64,000 nt of DNA from Paenibacillus_AA sp045062745 (GTDB lineage Bacteria > Bacillota > Bacilli > Paenibacillales > NBRC-103111): NCBI RefSeq assembly GCF_045062745.1, contig NZ_JBJGED010000037.1:5679-69678 (forward strand), given 5' to 3'. Positions 9,161 to 17,120 of this stretch are shown one piece after another. Within the stretch, counting starts at the first letter, position 1. Each line of letters opens with the position of its first letter. A program made the translations under genes and the position numbers. The notes under the pieces are model-generated. The model was not told the origin of the DNA. It worked only from the letters and a program-made list of their open reading frames with translations, and did no database searches.

Positions 9161-9277
9161 GACATTTCCAGACTTTTTTCCAGCGAAGGCTGCTGCATTC
9201 GAATAACGCCGGTGTGCCGCGAATAGGATGGGAGGAGGCCTCGAGGGGCTGGTTGATTTCTAGGATGGAGGTGCGGG

Positions 9278-9601
9278 ATGGTAACCCAGGACGAGAAAAA
9301 TATGGCCTTGCTCGCGCATTTGCTGACGTTCGTGACTGCCTTTTTAGCCCCGTTAATCATTTGGCTCATGAAAAAGGACCAGTCCGGCTACATCGATCAT
9401 CATGCGAAGGAAGCTTTGAATTTCCAAATTTCCTTGTACATCTACGGCATCGTCTCAAGCATTCTTGTGGTGATTCTCATCGGCATTGTGCTTTTGTTCG
9501 CGCTCGGGGTGTTCGCCTTCATCGTCATCCTTATCGCTACGATTAAAGCCGCACAAGGCGAGTACTATCGGTATCCGCTCTGCATCCGGTTTTTGAAGTA
9601 G
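9278..9601 (+). CDS. DUF4870 (Tic20-like) small membrane protein
   Basis: 107 residues, with the ATG behind GGAGGTGCGGG. Residues about 8-30 form the first hydrophobic segment, the motif DHHAKEALNFQISLYIYG leads into the second, and a third spans about 65-88; the end is YYRYPLCIRFLK. This is the DUF4870 pattern, a widespread three-to-four-helix membrane family of unknown function. It is followed after 90 bp by the methyltransferase gene on the same strand, which may or may not be co-transcribed. Confidence 0.8.
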   Translation: MVTQDEKNMALLAHLLTFVTAFLAPLIIWLMKKDQSGYIDHHAKEALNFQISLYIYGIVSSILVVILIGIVLLFALGVFAFIVILIATIKAAQGEYYRYPLCIRFLK

Positions 9602-9691
9602 GTGAAGTGATAACCGGCCGGGTTTGGGGTATAATGGGAGCCATGGCCGCTAGTCGGCGCTCATATTGCAGGAACGGGGTCGGGCTTCACG

Positions 9692-10912
9692 ATGGATACG
9701 TTAACACCTTTATTGAATGAGCTGATTGGGCAACATAAACTAGTACAGGCGGTTATTTCCGGACCGCGGCGCAAGACGGCGGACGGGTACGCCAAGGTGA
9801 AGGTGAAGCCGGTTCAGCTGAAATCGGGTACACACATACAGTTCGAATATCACTACGCGCAAAAAGTGACGCATGCGAACATGCTGCCGGAACAGGCCGT
9901 CGCGGCAATGGCGCAGCTGCTGCTGCAGGACGGATTTAAGCAGGGGCTCGTGCAGGCGACCGATGCGGACTATCATATTCTGATGAACAAAAGGGGCGAA
10001 GCCTCGATTCTCCGGAAGCCCCCGACGCGGGCCGGGCAAGCCGAAATGACGCACAACCGCAAAAAACAGTACCTGCTCGAGGAGGGGACGCCGGTCGCCT
10101 TCCTCGTGGAGCTAGGCGTGATGAACGCGCAAGGCAAGGTGCTGGCGGCGAAGTACGACAAGTTCCGGCAGATCAACCGGTACTTGGAGATGGTCGACGA
10201 TGTGGTGGCGTCGCTGCCGACCGGGCGGACACTGCACATCGTCGACTTCGGCTGCGGCAAGTCGTACTTGACGTTCGCGCTGTACCATTACCTGAAGGAG
10301 CTGCGCGGCCTCGACATCCGGGTCGTTGGGCTGGACCTGAAGGCCGACGTCATCGCGCATTGCCAGGCGCTGGCGGACAAGCTCGGGCTGGGCGGCCTGC
10401 AGTTCCTCGTGGGCGACATCGCCCAGTATGAAGGGCTTGACCGCGTGGATATGGTCGTGACACTGCACGCCTGCGACACCGCGACGGACGCGGCGCTGGA
10501 GAAAGCCGTCCGCTGGGGGGCGGACGTCATCTTGTCCGTGCCGTGCTGCCAGCACGAGCTGTTCCGGCAGCTGGACAACGCGACGCTCGCCCCGATGCTC
10601 GGGCATGGCATCATTCGCGAGCGGTTCGCGGCGCTCGCGACGGACTCGATCCGGGCCTCGCTGCTCGAGCTGCTCGGCTACAAGACGCAGATTCTCGAGT
10701 TCATCGATCTCGAGCATACGCCGAAGAACCTGCTCATCCGCGCGGTGAAGCCTGCGGGGGGTGGCCGGGGCGCGCCGGGCGCAGCGCTGGACGCGAAGGC
10801 GGCGGCGTACCGCCGCTTCGTGTCGGAGCTGGGCGCCGACCCGTATCTGGAGCGCGCGCTGCGGGACGAGCTGGCGCCGGTCTTCGCCGCCGCTGGAGCC
10901 GGGCGAACGTAG
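9692..10912 (+). CDS. Class I SAM-dependent methyltransferase (Methyltransf_32 type)
   Basis: 406 residues. The N-terminal 150 residues are specific to the subfamily (KVKPVQLKSGTHIQFEYHY, MTHNRKKQYLLEEGTPV). The methyltransferase domain follows with the SAM-binding motif HIVDFGCGKSYLTFALYHYL near residue 180, VVGLDLKADVI (motif II) and VTLHACDTATDAAL; the VPCCQHEL motif is typical of this group. The target is unknown; homologues are usually annotated just as SAM-dependent methyltransferase. The C-terminal 40 residues are Gly/Ala-rich. A strong hairpin terminator follows. Confidence 0.82.
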   Translation: MDTLTPLLNELIGQHKLVQAVISGPRRKTADGYAKVKVKPVQLKSGTHIQFEYHYAQKVTHANMLPEQAVAAMAQLLLQDGFKQGLVQATDADYHILMNKRGEASILRKPPTRAGQAEMTHNRKKQYLLEEGTPVAFLVELGVMNAQGKVLAAKYDKFRQINRYLEMVDDVVASLPTGRTLHIVDFGCGKSYLTFALYHYLKELRGLDIRVVGLDLKADVIAHCQALADKLGLGGLQFLVGDIAQYEGLDRVDMVVTLHACDTATDAALEKAVRWGADVILSVPCCQHELFRQLDNATLAPMLGHGIIRERFAALATDSIRASLLELLGYKTQILEFIDLEHTPKNLLIRAVKPAGGGRGAPGAALDAKAAAYRRFVSELGADPYLERALRDELAPVFAAAGAGRT

Positions 10913-10967
10913 GCATGGCATAGACGGATAACGCTACGCGCTAATCAATCCCTATAATCGCAATGCC

Positions 10968-10999
10968 AAAAGCGGACCCCGAAGAGGGCCCGCTTTCCT
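10968..10999. terminator. Bidirectional terminator
   Basis: AAAGCGGACCC and GGGCCCGCTTT form a stem around a CGAAGA loop between the convergent methyltransferase and solute-binding genes, with A and T runs at its feet. Confidence 0.8.
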
Positions 11000-11013
11000 T
11001 TGTATAAACCCAA

Positions 11014-12642
11014 TCAATTCGACACGAACTTGAACGTCTTCCCTTGAGCGGCGCTGACCTGCACGGCGTACTCGTCGAAGATCGCCTTGCCTTGGTACTT
11101 CGTCATGAGCTCCGCGCGGTATTTCGGCCAATTCGCGCCCGACTTCTCTTCGAAGATGAGCTTCACGTGGAATTCCCGCATCTTCGTCCGGAAGTCGCCG
11201 ATGTTGATCCCGGCCGGCGGCGCGGTGCTTACGCCGATGGAAGGCAGGTATTTGTAGGATTTCACCGTCTTCAGGATCTCGCGGTCGCGATCGGTTTGGG
11301 ACGGATCGACGACCGTCAACCCCAGCCGCTCCGGCTCATCCAGACGGGTGAAGAAGTTCCAGATGTTGAGGAAGTCGCCCTGATCGATGATGTCCTTCTT
11401 GATTGCGGCATTGTTCAGCGTTAATGTGCTGCCGCTCTTCGTGTAGTGGACCCCTTCCTTGCCGTAGTGGGTCAGCTGATACCCTTCCGGACTGGCCAGC
11501 CAGTCGAGAATTTCTACGGAACGGGTGATCTTCGCCGGTGCTTTGGTCGCCGTTGTCTTGGAGAACAGGAACGGAAACCCTGGGATGTTCTCGACCCACA
11601 CACCCGAATCCTTGAACGGCGAGAAGGCGATCCAGTTCGCCTGAGGCGAGATGGCCTTCGTCTTGTTCTGATAGCTGGTCGGGATGCTGTCGAGCGCGAA
11701 CGTCTCGTCGGAGAGGACGATGCCGACTTTGCCCTGTGCCGCCTTGTCCAGATGCTGGGTGCCTTTGTTCAGGAACCAGTCGGGATCGACGATGCCTTCG
11801 GCGATTTCCTTCACGACGCCGTCGATGACGTTTTGGATCTTCGGATCGGTCTGCGTATCGATAATCTGATCGCCTACCATCATAGTAGCGCCCATCAGCC
11901 CGTTTTGCAGCCAATCCGGGAAGTCGTAGGACAGCGAATTGCCATTGCCGGCTGCGCTCAGTCCGTACGTATCTTTTTTGCCGTTGCCGTCCGGGTCGTC
12001 GAAGGTGAATTTGCGCATCACGTTCAGCATCTCGTCATATGTGGTCGGCACCTTCAGGCCGAGCTTATCCAGCCAATCCTTGCGCACGTAATAGGAGCGG
12101 TACGTTTTCTTGGCGAACGGGAGCGGCGCGCGCCAGAACGTGCCTTTCTCGACCGCATACCCCGGCAATTCCTTCTCGCTGAACCAATATTTGAAGTAGT
12201 TGGGCATCGTCTTGGCGCTCACGAACGGCGTCATATCCGCGAGGAGCCCGTCGGTCGCGTACTTCTGCGAAGCGGTGCCGGAGGCGATGAACATGTCGGG
12301 AGCGTCCCCGCCGGCGAGCATAACGCTAATCTTGTTGTCATAGTCGGTGCCCGCCGCCATGTATTCGAGATTCAGCGTAACGTTGAATTTCTCCTCGATC
12401 GCTTGCTTGACGAAATCATCCTTTGGCAGCGTGCTGTTCGCCTTGCCCGAGACGAACCAGCGCAGCTGCAGCTTCTCTTTGGACGCGCTGGCGGTTGGTG
12501 CCGCAGATGCGGATCCGGGACTCGGAGTCGCACCGGACGAGCCTTTCTCGCCGGTCGAGCACCCTGCAACGAACAGCGATAGCGCAACCGCGCTTACCCC
12601 TGCCAGCTGTAAGGGCTTCCATTTTTTCGTGTTCTTCTTCAA
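11014..12642 (-). CDS. Extracellular sugar-binding lipoprotein (LplA-like), no adjacent permeases
   Basis: I place the start at TTG 12642 (read LKKNTKKWKP), 9 bp after AGGAGG; upstream in-frame ATGs at 12660 and 12705 have poor sites. This gives 542 residues: signal peptide with lipobox LFVAGC, a Ser/Ala/Pro linker, then a family-1 solute-binding domain (LKLRWFVSG-like start, MLAGGDAPDMF, DDPDGNGKKDTYGLS). Proteins of this size in Paenibacillaceae usually bind oligosaccharides outside the cell for LplB/YtcP-type permeases. No permease genes are adjacent; upstream is only the AraC-type regulator in the same direction, so it may work with permeases encoded elsewhere or act as a sensor partner. 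Confidence 0.82.
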   Translation of the reverse strand: MKKNTKKWKPLQLAGVSAVALSLFVAGCSTGEKGSSGATPSPGSASAAPTASASKEKLQLRWFVSGKANSTLPKDDFVKQAIEEKFNVTLNLEYMAAGTDYDNKISVMLAGGDAPDMFIASGTASQKYATDGLLADMTPFVSAKTMPNYFKYWFSEKELPGYAVEKGTFWRAPLPFAKKTYRSYYVRKDWLDKLGLKVPTTYDEMLNVMRKFTFDDPDGNGKKDTYGLSAAGNGNSLSYDFPDWLQNGLMGATMMVGDQIIDTQTDPKIQNVIDGVVKEIAEGIVDPDWFLNKGTQHLDKAAQGKVGIVLSDETFALDSIPTSYQNKTKAISPQANWIAFSPFKDSGVWVENIPGFPFLFSKTTATKAPAKITRSVEILDWLASPEGYQLTHYGKEGVHYTKSGSTLTLNNAAIKKDIIDQGDFLNIWNFFTRLDEPERLGLTVVDPSQTDRDREILKTVKSYKYLPSIGVSTAPPAGINIGDFRTKMREFHVKLIFEEKSGANWPKYRAELMTKYQGKAIFDEYAVQVSAAQGKTFKFVSN

Positions 12643-12786
12643 AAAGCATGACCTCCTCATTTTTGGATCACCGGGGATTCCAAGCGATCGATCCGCCATC
12701 GGCATGCCGGCCGCGGGAATCTGCCTTCATCTTGTCATGAAGAGAGCGTTTACGAAACTGTAATATCCGGAATCGACTGACCGCGC

Positions 12787-12815
12787 GGACTGTACTTTGC
12801 GGAATGGACTGTACT
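12787..12815. promoter_or_regulatory. Direct repeats, possible AraC-type operator
   Basis: GGACTGTACT occurs at 12787-12796 and again at 12806-12815, a 19-bp period in the gap between the AraC-type regulator and its neighbouring binding-protein gene. Spaced direct repeats at about two helical turns are what AraC-family activators usually bind. No protein-binding evidence is available. Confidence 0.35.
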
Positions 12816-12843
12816 CCACGCCGGGAATGTGCGGTACGCATCG

Positions 12844-15195
12844 TCATAACACTTGCCGCAGCCGGTATTCCTTCGGGGTGGTGCCGTACCGCTTCTTGAA
12901 CAGCCGGAAAAAATAACTCTGGTTCGTAAACCCGACGCGCTCCATAATCTGGTTCACGCTGTAGTCCTGCTGGCTGAGCAGCACAATCGCTTGCTGCAGC
13001 CGCACCTCGTTGAGATAGTCGGGGATGCCTGCCCCGTACTTCAGCTTGAACAGCTTGCTAACATGAGCGCTCGACAGCCGAACCATCGAAGCGATCTCCG
13101 GCAGGCAGAGGTTCGCGTCCATGTAGCGCGTATGGATAATCTCATGGACCGTCTGAGCTACTAACTGGTGCGTCTGTTCGCCGCCCGGCTCGTTCAGCCC
13201 GGCTACGATCGCCCCCATCCGGTCGCGGAACAGCTGCTCGGCCTCTTCAAGCGTATCGACCTCCGCTAGCAGACCGTACATCTCGCGCGTATCCAGCGCG
13301 ACCGGGTGCAGCCGGTTGGCGTTGATCTCCTCGACGAGCTTGTGCAGCGTGCCGAGCAGATGGAACATGCCGTACAGCATCTGCTCGTACTTCAGGCCGC
13401 AGAGGGAGCGGAACCACTCCGCAAGGCAGGCGTAAGCCCTCTCCTCATGCCCGGCCTTCACCGCTTCTGAGAGCCGACGCTCCAGCTCCGGCGAGGAGAG
13501 GAACTGGCCGGAGTGTAGATTCGGCCCGAGCTGCTCCGGCGTGAGGAAGGCCATCCGGCCGGCGATCATCCGATAGTTCGCATAATCGAGGAGCCGTGCG
13601 TACAGACCGCTCATCTCCTCGAGCTGCAGCCCACGCGGACTGACCGTGACGGTCAGGGAGAGTCCGAGCCGGGCTTGGGCTTGTGCCTGCACGGCGCGCG
13701 CCCGCGTCATCAGCTCCTCCCGATCGGCGTCATCTGGGCCGGACAAGCCGGCTATGGCAATTGTACAGCCGTTCTCCATTCCGATGAGCTCGAGGCGATC
13801 CCAAGGCTCGAGCGCTTCAGCTGCGATAAGGGGGACGGCGTGGGCGCCGGCATAGGCAAGACGGTCGACCGGGTCCGCCTGCTGCGGGCGAATGTCGTCC
13901 GCATGGAAGCCGATCAGCACATACGGAAGGTCCGGAACGATCCTCAATCGATGGTGCCGGATCAGCTCCAGCAGCTCCTCGGGTGCGGTAACCGCGCTTT
14001 CGAGCACGATCGTTTTTAGTGCATAGTCCCGCAGAATGCGGCCTTGGTCGTCTTGGCTCCGCTCCAGCAGGTGGACCTGCTCCAGTGTTCGGTCGAAGGC
14101 GCTCGAGATATAGGCGAGCTCATCGCGCCGATCGGCGCCGGATTCCGGCTGGGCAGCGAGCAGGCTCCCGCGCACCTTCCGCAGCAAAATCTCGATCGGA
14201 TGGTATAGCCGGAGTGCGACGGCCCCCGAGGCTGCAAGCGCGAGCGCCAGGAAGATCGCGATAATATAGAACGATACGGTGCGCATCCGCAGGATGTCCC
14301 GGAATACTTGCGCATAGGGCTGGACGCTTACGACGACCCAATCATAGTTCTCGGACTGCATGTAGGACACGATTTCTTTGTTCCCGCCCGCTCCGTGTAC
14401 GTACAGATCGGCGTTCTTCCCGGAGCTGCTCATCTCGCGGAGCACAGACTCATACAGCTCTCCGCCGGCCGACCAGCTGCGGCGGGACGGGTCGTACAGC
14501 TCACCCGCTCCGTTCATGAGCAGCATTCTGCCGGTTCCGCTGTCTTTGAGCCGGTTGATCCCGGAGAGCTGCGCGAACAGCCAGTCGGGTCGGACGTTCA
14601 AGATCAGCATTCCTTTTTGCTGGCCGCCCGTTGGCTTGTCGCTGTACATCGCATAAGAGAAATAATCGATCGGCCTCCGCTCGCCGCCGTCCAAGGCGGC
14701 GGACACCGGCAGCAAGGTGAGTTTGGGGAGGGACGGGTGCTCCGCGACGTAGCGCGCCGTCAGAAGGCCGCCTCCGTCCGGTTGACAAGCCTGGATGGCG
14801 GAGGGCGAATACGAATAATAGCACTGGTTGCGCTCGTTAAAGATGACAATGGAATGAAGGAACGGCGCGGCTTTCATCATACGCTCCAAGGCGGCGAGAT
14901 GCTGGTACAGCGTATAGGTGTCACGGAGATCGGCATACATGAAGTCGCTTACATCCGTGTCGTAATAGGAAGAAATGATGGTAGTCTTCAGGATCTCGTT
15001 CATCGAGTCCAGGTTATAGATCGTCTGGCCGAGCATCTTCTCGCTGGCCGATTGCTGGATATCCAGGACCGTACGCTCCGTGTGCACATAGAGAACCGCC
15101 GACGAAGCCGTCAGCAGTACGATCAAGAGCAGGGAAACGGACAAGACGAGCCGCATCAAATACTTCCTGGACTGATACCTGAAGGCGATATTCAT
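12844..15195 (-). CDS. Membrane-anchored AraC-family regulator (YesS/sensor-type)
   Basis: The start is placed at ATG 15195 (MNIAFRYQSR), about 9 bp after AGAGGGGG; a TTG at 15204 also opens the frame. 783 residues: TM1 about 14-36, an extracellular dCache-like sensor region, TM2 about 295-318, an intracellular linker, and two AraC helix-turn-helix motifs in the last 100 residues (LPEIASMVRLSSAHVSKLFK and NQIMERVGFTNQSYFFRLFK). Such proteins sense carbohydrate or a loaded binding protein outside and activate neighbouring transporter genes. The adjacent binding lipoprotein, 200 bp downstream, is the likely target, and direct repeats lie between the two. Confidence 0.85.
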   Translation of the reverse strand: MNIAFRYQSRKYLMRLVLSVSLLLIVLLTASSAVLYVHTERTVLDIQQSASEKMLGQTIYNLDSMNEILKTTIISSYYDTDVSDFMYADLRDTYTLYQHLAALERMMKAAPFLHSIVIFNERNQCYYSYSPSAIQACQPDGGGLLTARYVAEHPSLPKLTLLPVSAALDGGERRPIDYFSYAMYSDKPTGGQQKGMLILNVRPDWLFAQLSGINRLKDSGTGRMLLMNGAGELYDPSRRSWSAGGELYESVLREMSSSGKNADLYVHGAGGNKEIVSYMQSENYDWVVVSVQPYAQVFRDILRMRTVSFYIIAIFLALALAASGAVALRLYHPIEILLRKVRGSLLAAQPESGADRRDELAYISSAFDRTLEQVHLLERSQDDQGRILRDYALKTIVLESAVTAPEELLELIRHHRLRIVPDLPYVLIGFHADDIRPQQADPVDRLAYAGAHAVPLIAAEALEPWDRLELIGMENGCTIAIAGLSGPDDADREELMTRARAVQAQAQARLGLSLTVTVSPRGLQLEEMSGLYARLLDYANYRMIAGRMAFLTPEQLGPNLHSGQFLSSPELERRLSEAVKAGHEERAYACLAEWFRSLCGLKYEQMLYGMFHLLGTLHKLVEEINANRLHPVALDTREMYGLLAEVDTLEEAEQLFRDRMGAIVAGLNEPGGEQTHQLVAQTVHEIIHTRYMDANLCLPEIASMVRLSSAHVSKLFKLKYGAGIPDYLNEVRLQQAIVLLSQQDYSVNQIMERVGFTNQSYFFRLFKKRYGTTPKEYRLRQVL

Positions 15196-15275
15196 ACGCA
15201 ACAACCCCCTCTCTGCATCATATCACACAGGAGGGGGCTTGAGCCGTACCAAATGTTATACGCTTTATGATAGAT

Positions 15276-15672
15276 CTAGAGCTTGAACCGGGAGACGGCG
15301 GTCTGGAGGTCCTCCGCCATCTTGGCCAGCGCCTGCGCCGAGGCGGACACCTCCTCCATCGAGGCGGTCTGCTCCTCCGTAGCGGCCGCGATGTGCTGCG
15401 TATTGTCGGCCGCTTGCTCGGACACCTGCGCGATCTGCTGGATCGACGCGAGCATGAGCTGGGCGCCGCCGCTCAGCTGCTGAACGACCGCGGATACCTC
15501 TTCCGTCTGGCCGGACACGTTCGTGACGCGGTCCACGATGTCGCGGAACGAGCGGCCCGCTTCGTTCACGGCTACGATGCCGTCCGCGACGGCGGCGGTG
15601 CCTTGCCGGGTGGCTTCGATACGGATCTGGTCCGCCGAGGAGCTCGACTGCTCGGCGAGCTTGATGCACCTT
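15276..15672 (-). pseudogene. 3' fragment of a methyl-accepting chemotaxis protein gene
   Basis: The frame ending at TAG 15276 encodes about 130 residues of MCP signalling-domain C-terminus: KLAEQSSSSADQI, then GIVAVNEAGRSFRDIVDRV, VSAVVQQLSGGAQLM and ATEEQTASMEEVSASAQAL, ending DLQTAVSRFKL. In intact MCPs the motif KLAEQSS directly follows the highly conserved hairpin tip. Here homology breaks just upstream of it (near 15672) at the edge of the TnpB element, and no MCP N-terminus lies beyond the element. It is a gene remnant; internal GTG or ATG codons could start a short product, but that would have no receptor or hairpin tip. Confidence 0.8.
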
Positions 15673-15816
15673 CACATGCTGCGACTTCCTCCCACTAGTA
15701 GAATACTAGGTGTGACGACTCCACACGGCTAAAGCCGCAGGCTTCTCGAATCATTGGGACTCGTAACCTCCTCCCTCCGCGAAGGCTCCGTCCGAGCCTG
15801 ACCTTTATTGGTTCGG
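15673..15816 (-). ncRNA. Probable omega/reRNA region of the TnpB element
   Basis: In IS605-type elements the guide RNA of TnpB is made from the 3' end of tnpB and the right end of the element. The 140 bases after the tnpB stop are GC-rich and fold into several hairpins (GGCTCCG/CGGAGCC type, GCGGCTTTAGCCG, CTAGTA-TTC-TACTAG), consistent with such an RNA. Position is inferred from family knowledge; the 3' boundary, and thus the guide, cannot be fixed here. Confidence 0.4.
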
Positions 15817-16905
15817 TTACGAGACTTGCCACTTCGCACGTGTCAGGATGTTGATCGCCGCATTCACGTCCCGGTCTAATGTTGTGCCGCAATGCGGGCA
15901 GTGATGCACACGTTCAGCAAGTGTCTTCTTCACGATTTTGTTGCAAGAGGAGCAATTCTGCGATGTATGGCGCGGATCAACTCGTACAACCTGACGACCG
16001 GCGCTCTCAGCCTTGTACGTCACGAATTGAACGAGTCCGCTCCATCCCGCATCCGCAATGCTTTTGGCAAGATGATGATTCCTCGTCATCTTTTGCACGT
16101 TCAGATCTTCGAAGGCGATGAGATCGTAGTTGTTGACTAGCTTCCTGCTTATTTTGTGCGCGTAATCTTTGCGCTGATTGGCTACGCGCTCATGCTGCCG
16201 TGCCAGGACCATGACTGCTTTACGTCTGCGGGTTGAGCCACGCTGTTTCCTGGATACCTTCTTTTGTTGCCGTTTGAGCTCCGCCTCGCTGTTTCGCAGA
16301 TGCTTCGGCGCTTCAAAAACTTGTCCGTCCGAGGTTGCTGCCAATTGCCTGACGCCGAGATCGACACCCGCTCGGCGGTTTGTTTTGGGAAGTGGCTGCG
16401 CTTCGACTTGGCACGACAGGCAAGCGTAATAGCGGCCGTTTTTTACTTTGATCGTGCATGTTTTGATTGCCCCGTGCGGCTGCCGATGCAGCTTAATTCG
16501 CACCTCTCCGATCTTGGATAGTTGGAGACGAGTTCCCTCTAAAGTAAATCCGCTTTGCGGATAGGTGAACGAGTCGTAGCGGCTTCTCGACTTAAATCGC
16601 GGGAACCCCGCCTTTTCGCCGCTATTGACACGGCGGAAGAAGGCTTGGTACGTCTTGTCGAGCCGTCTGGCGACGTCTTGCAAAACTTGGGAATGGACTT
16701 CTTTCAAGGCAGGGATATGCTGTTTGCGTTCGCTAAACGTGTTCGCTTGCTGACCGTATGAGAGTGTTTTACCTTCTGTTTTGTAGGCGTAAATTCGTTC
16801 CTCCAACAAACGATTGTATAGCAATCGGCAGCGTTCCAGTGTAAAACGGATCTTTTCTTGCTGCTCGGCTGTAGGATACAAACGGAACTTGTATGTTCGT
16901 AACAT
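15817..16905 (-). CDS. tnpB: TnpB RNA-guided endonuclease of an IS605-type element
   Basis: 362 residues, full length for the family. The N-terminus MLRTYKFRLYPTAEQQ is the TnpB/OrfB helix-turn-helix start. RuvC residues are Asp182 (GVDLGV), Glu266 (AFEDLNV) and Asp346 (DRDVNAA). The zinc ribbon has four cysteines at about 318, 321, 336 and 339 (CSSC ... CPHC). All catalytic residues are intact, so the nuclease is probably active: it cuts DNA next to a transposon-specific motif under guidance of an RNA from the element's 3' end and helps the element persist. No transposase gene accompanies it, so movement would need a TnpA in trans. Confidence 0.92.
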   Translation of the reverse strand: MLRTYKFRLYPTAEQQEKIRFTLERCRLLYNRLLEERIYAYKTEGKTLSYGQQANTFSERKQHIPALKEVHSQVLQDVARRLDKTYQAFFRRVNSGEKAGFPRFKSRSRYDSFTYPQSGFTLEGTRLQLSKIGEVRIKLHRQPHGAIKTCTIKVKNGRYYACLSCQVEAQPLPKTNRRAGVDLGVRQLAATSDGQVFEAPKHLRNSEAELKRQQKKVSRKQRGSTRRRKAVMVLARQHERVANQRKDYAHKISRKLVNNYDLIAFEDLNVQKMTRNHHLAKSIADAGWSGLVQFVTYKAESAGRQVVRVDPRHTSQNCSSCNKIVKKTLAERVHHCPHCGTTLDRDVNAAINILTRAKWQVS

Positions 16906-17059
16906 GACGTCACCTCAGATCGAGTATACCACAGAAAGGGAACAAATGTTTGGTTTTTTCAGATGCTTGAGGCGGCTTTAGCCGCCCAGCATCCGAAGGC
17001 CAAAACGCCTAAGGCATGGGTTTTACGGCTTGTTCTATAACAACTTATTTCTGTGTTTT

Positions 17060-17088
17060 TTGAAGACAGACGGAGAACGCGATACAAT
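17060..17088 (+). promoter_or_regulatory. Probable promoter of the CPBP protease gene
   Basis: TTGAAG (17060-17065) and TACAAT (17083-17088) are separated by 17 bp, 33 bp before the chosen start codon and just outside the likely edge of the TnpB element. Confidence 0.5.
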
Positions 17089-17120
17089 GGAAACATTAGC
17101 CAGATTCAGGAGGGGTGCCG

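Larger units (their letters stand above)
15673..17040 (-). mobile_element. IS200/IS605-type element with tnpB only (IS1341-like)
   Basis: An intact tnpB gene is bounded by hairpin-rich ends. Both flanks carry the same hairpin sequence GCGGCTTTAGCCG: in the 3' flank (about 15724-15740) and in the 5' flank (about 16970-16986). The 3' end also has the hairpin CTAGTA-TTC-TACTAG (about 15693-15707). There is no tnpA, no terminal inverted repeat and no target duplication, as expected for this family. The exact ends are uncertain by tens of bases. The 3' side joins the chemotaxis gene fragment; the 5' side joins the promoter region of the CPBP protease gene. Confidence 0.65.

Noticed and set aside
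15267..15698. 143-codon frame opposite the chemotaxis fragment
   Set aside because: Shadow; the minus strand carries unmistakable receptor sequence.
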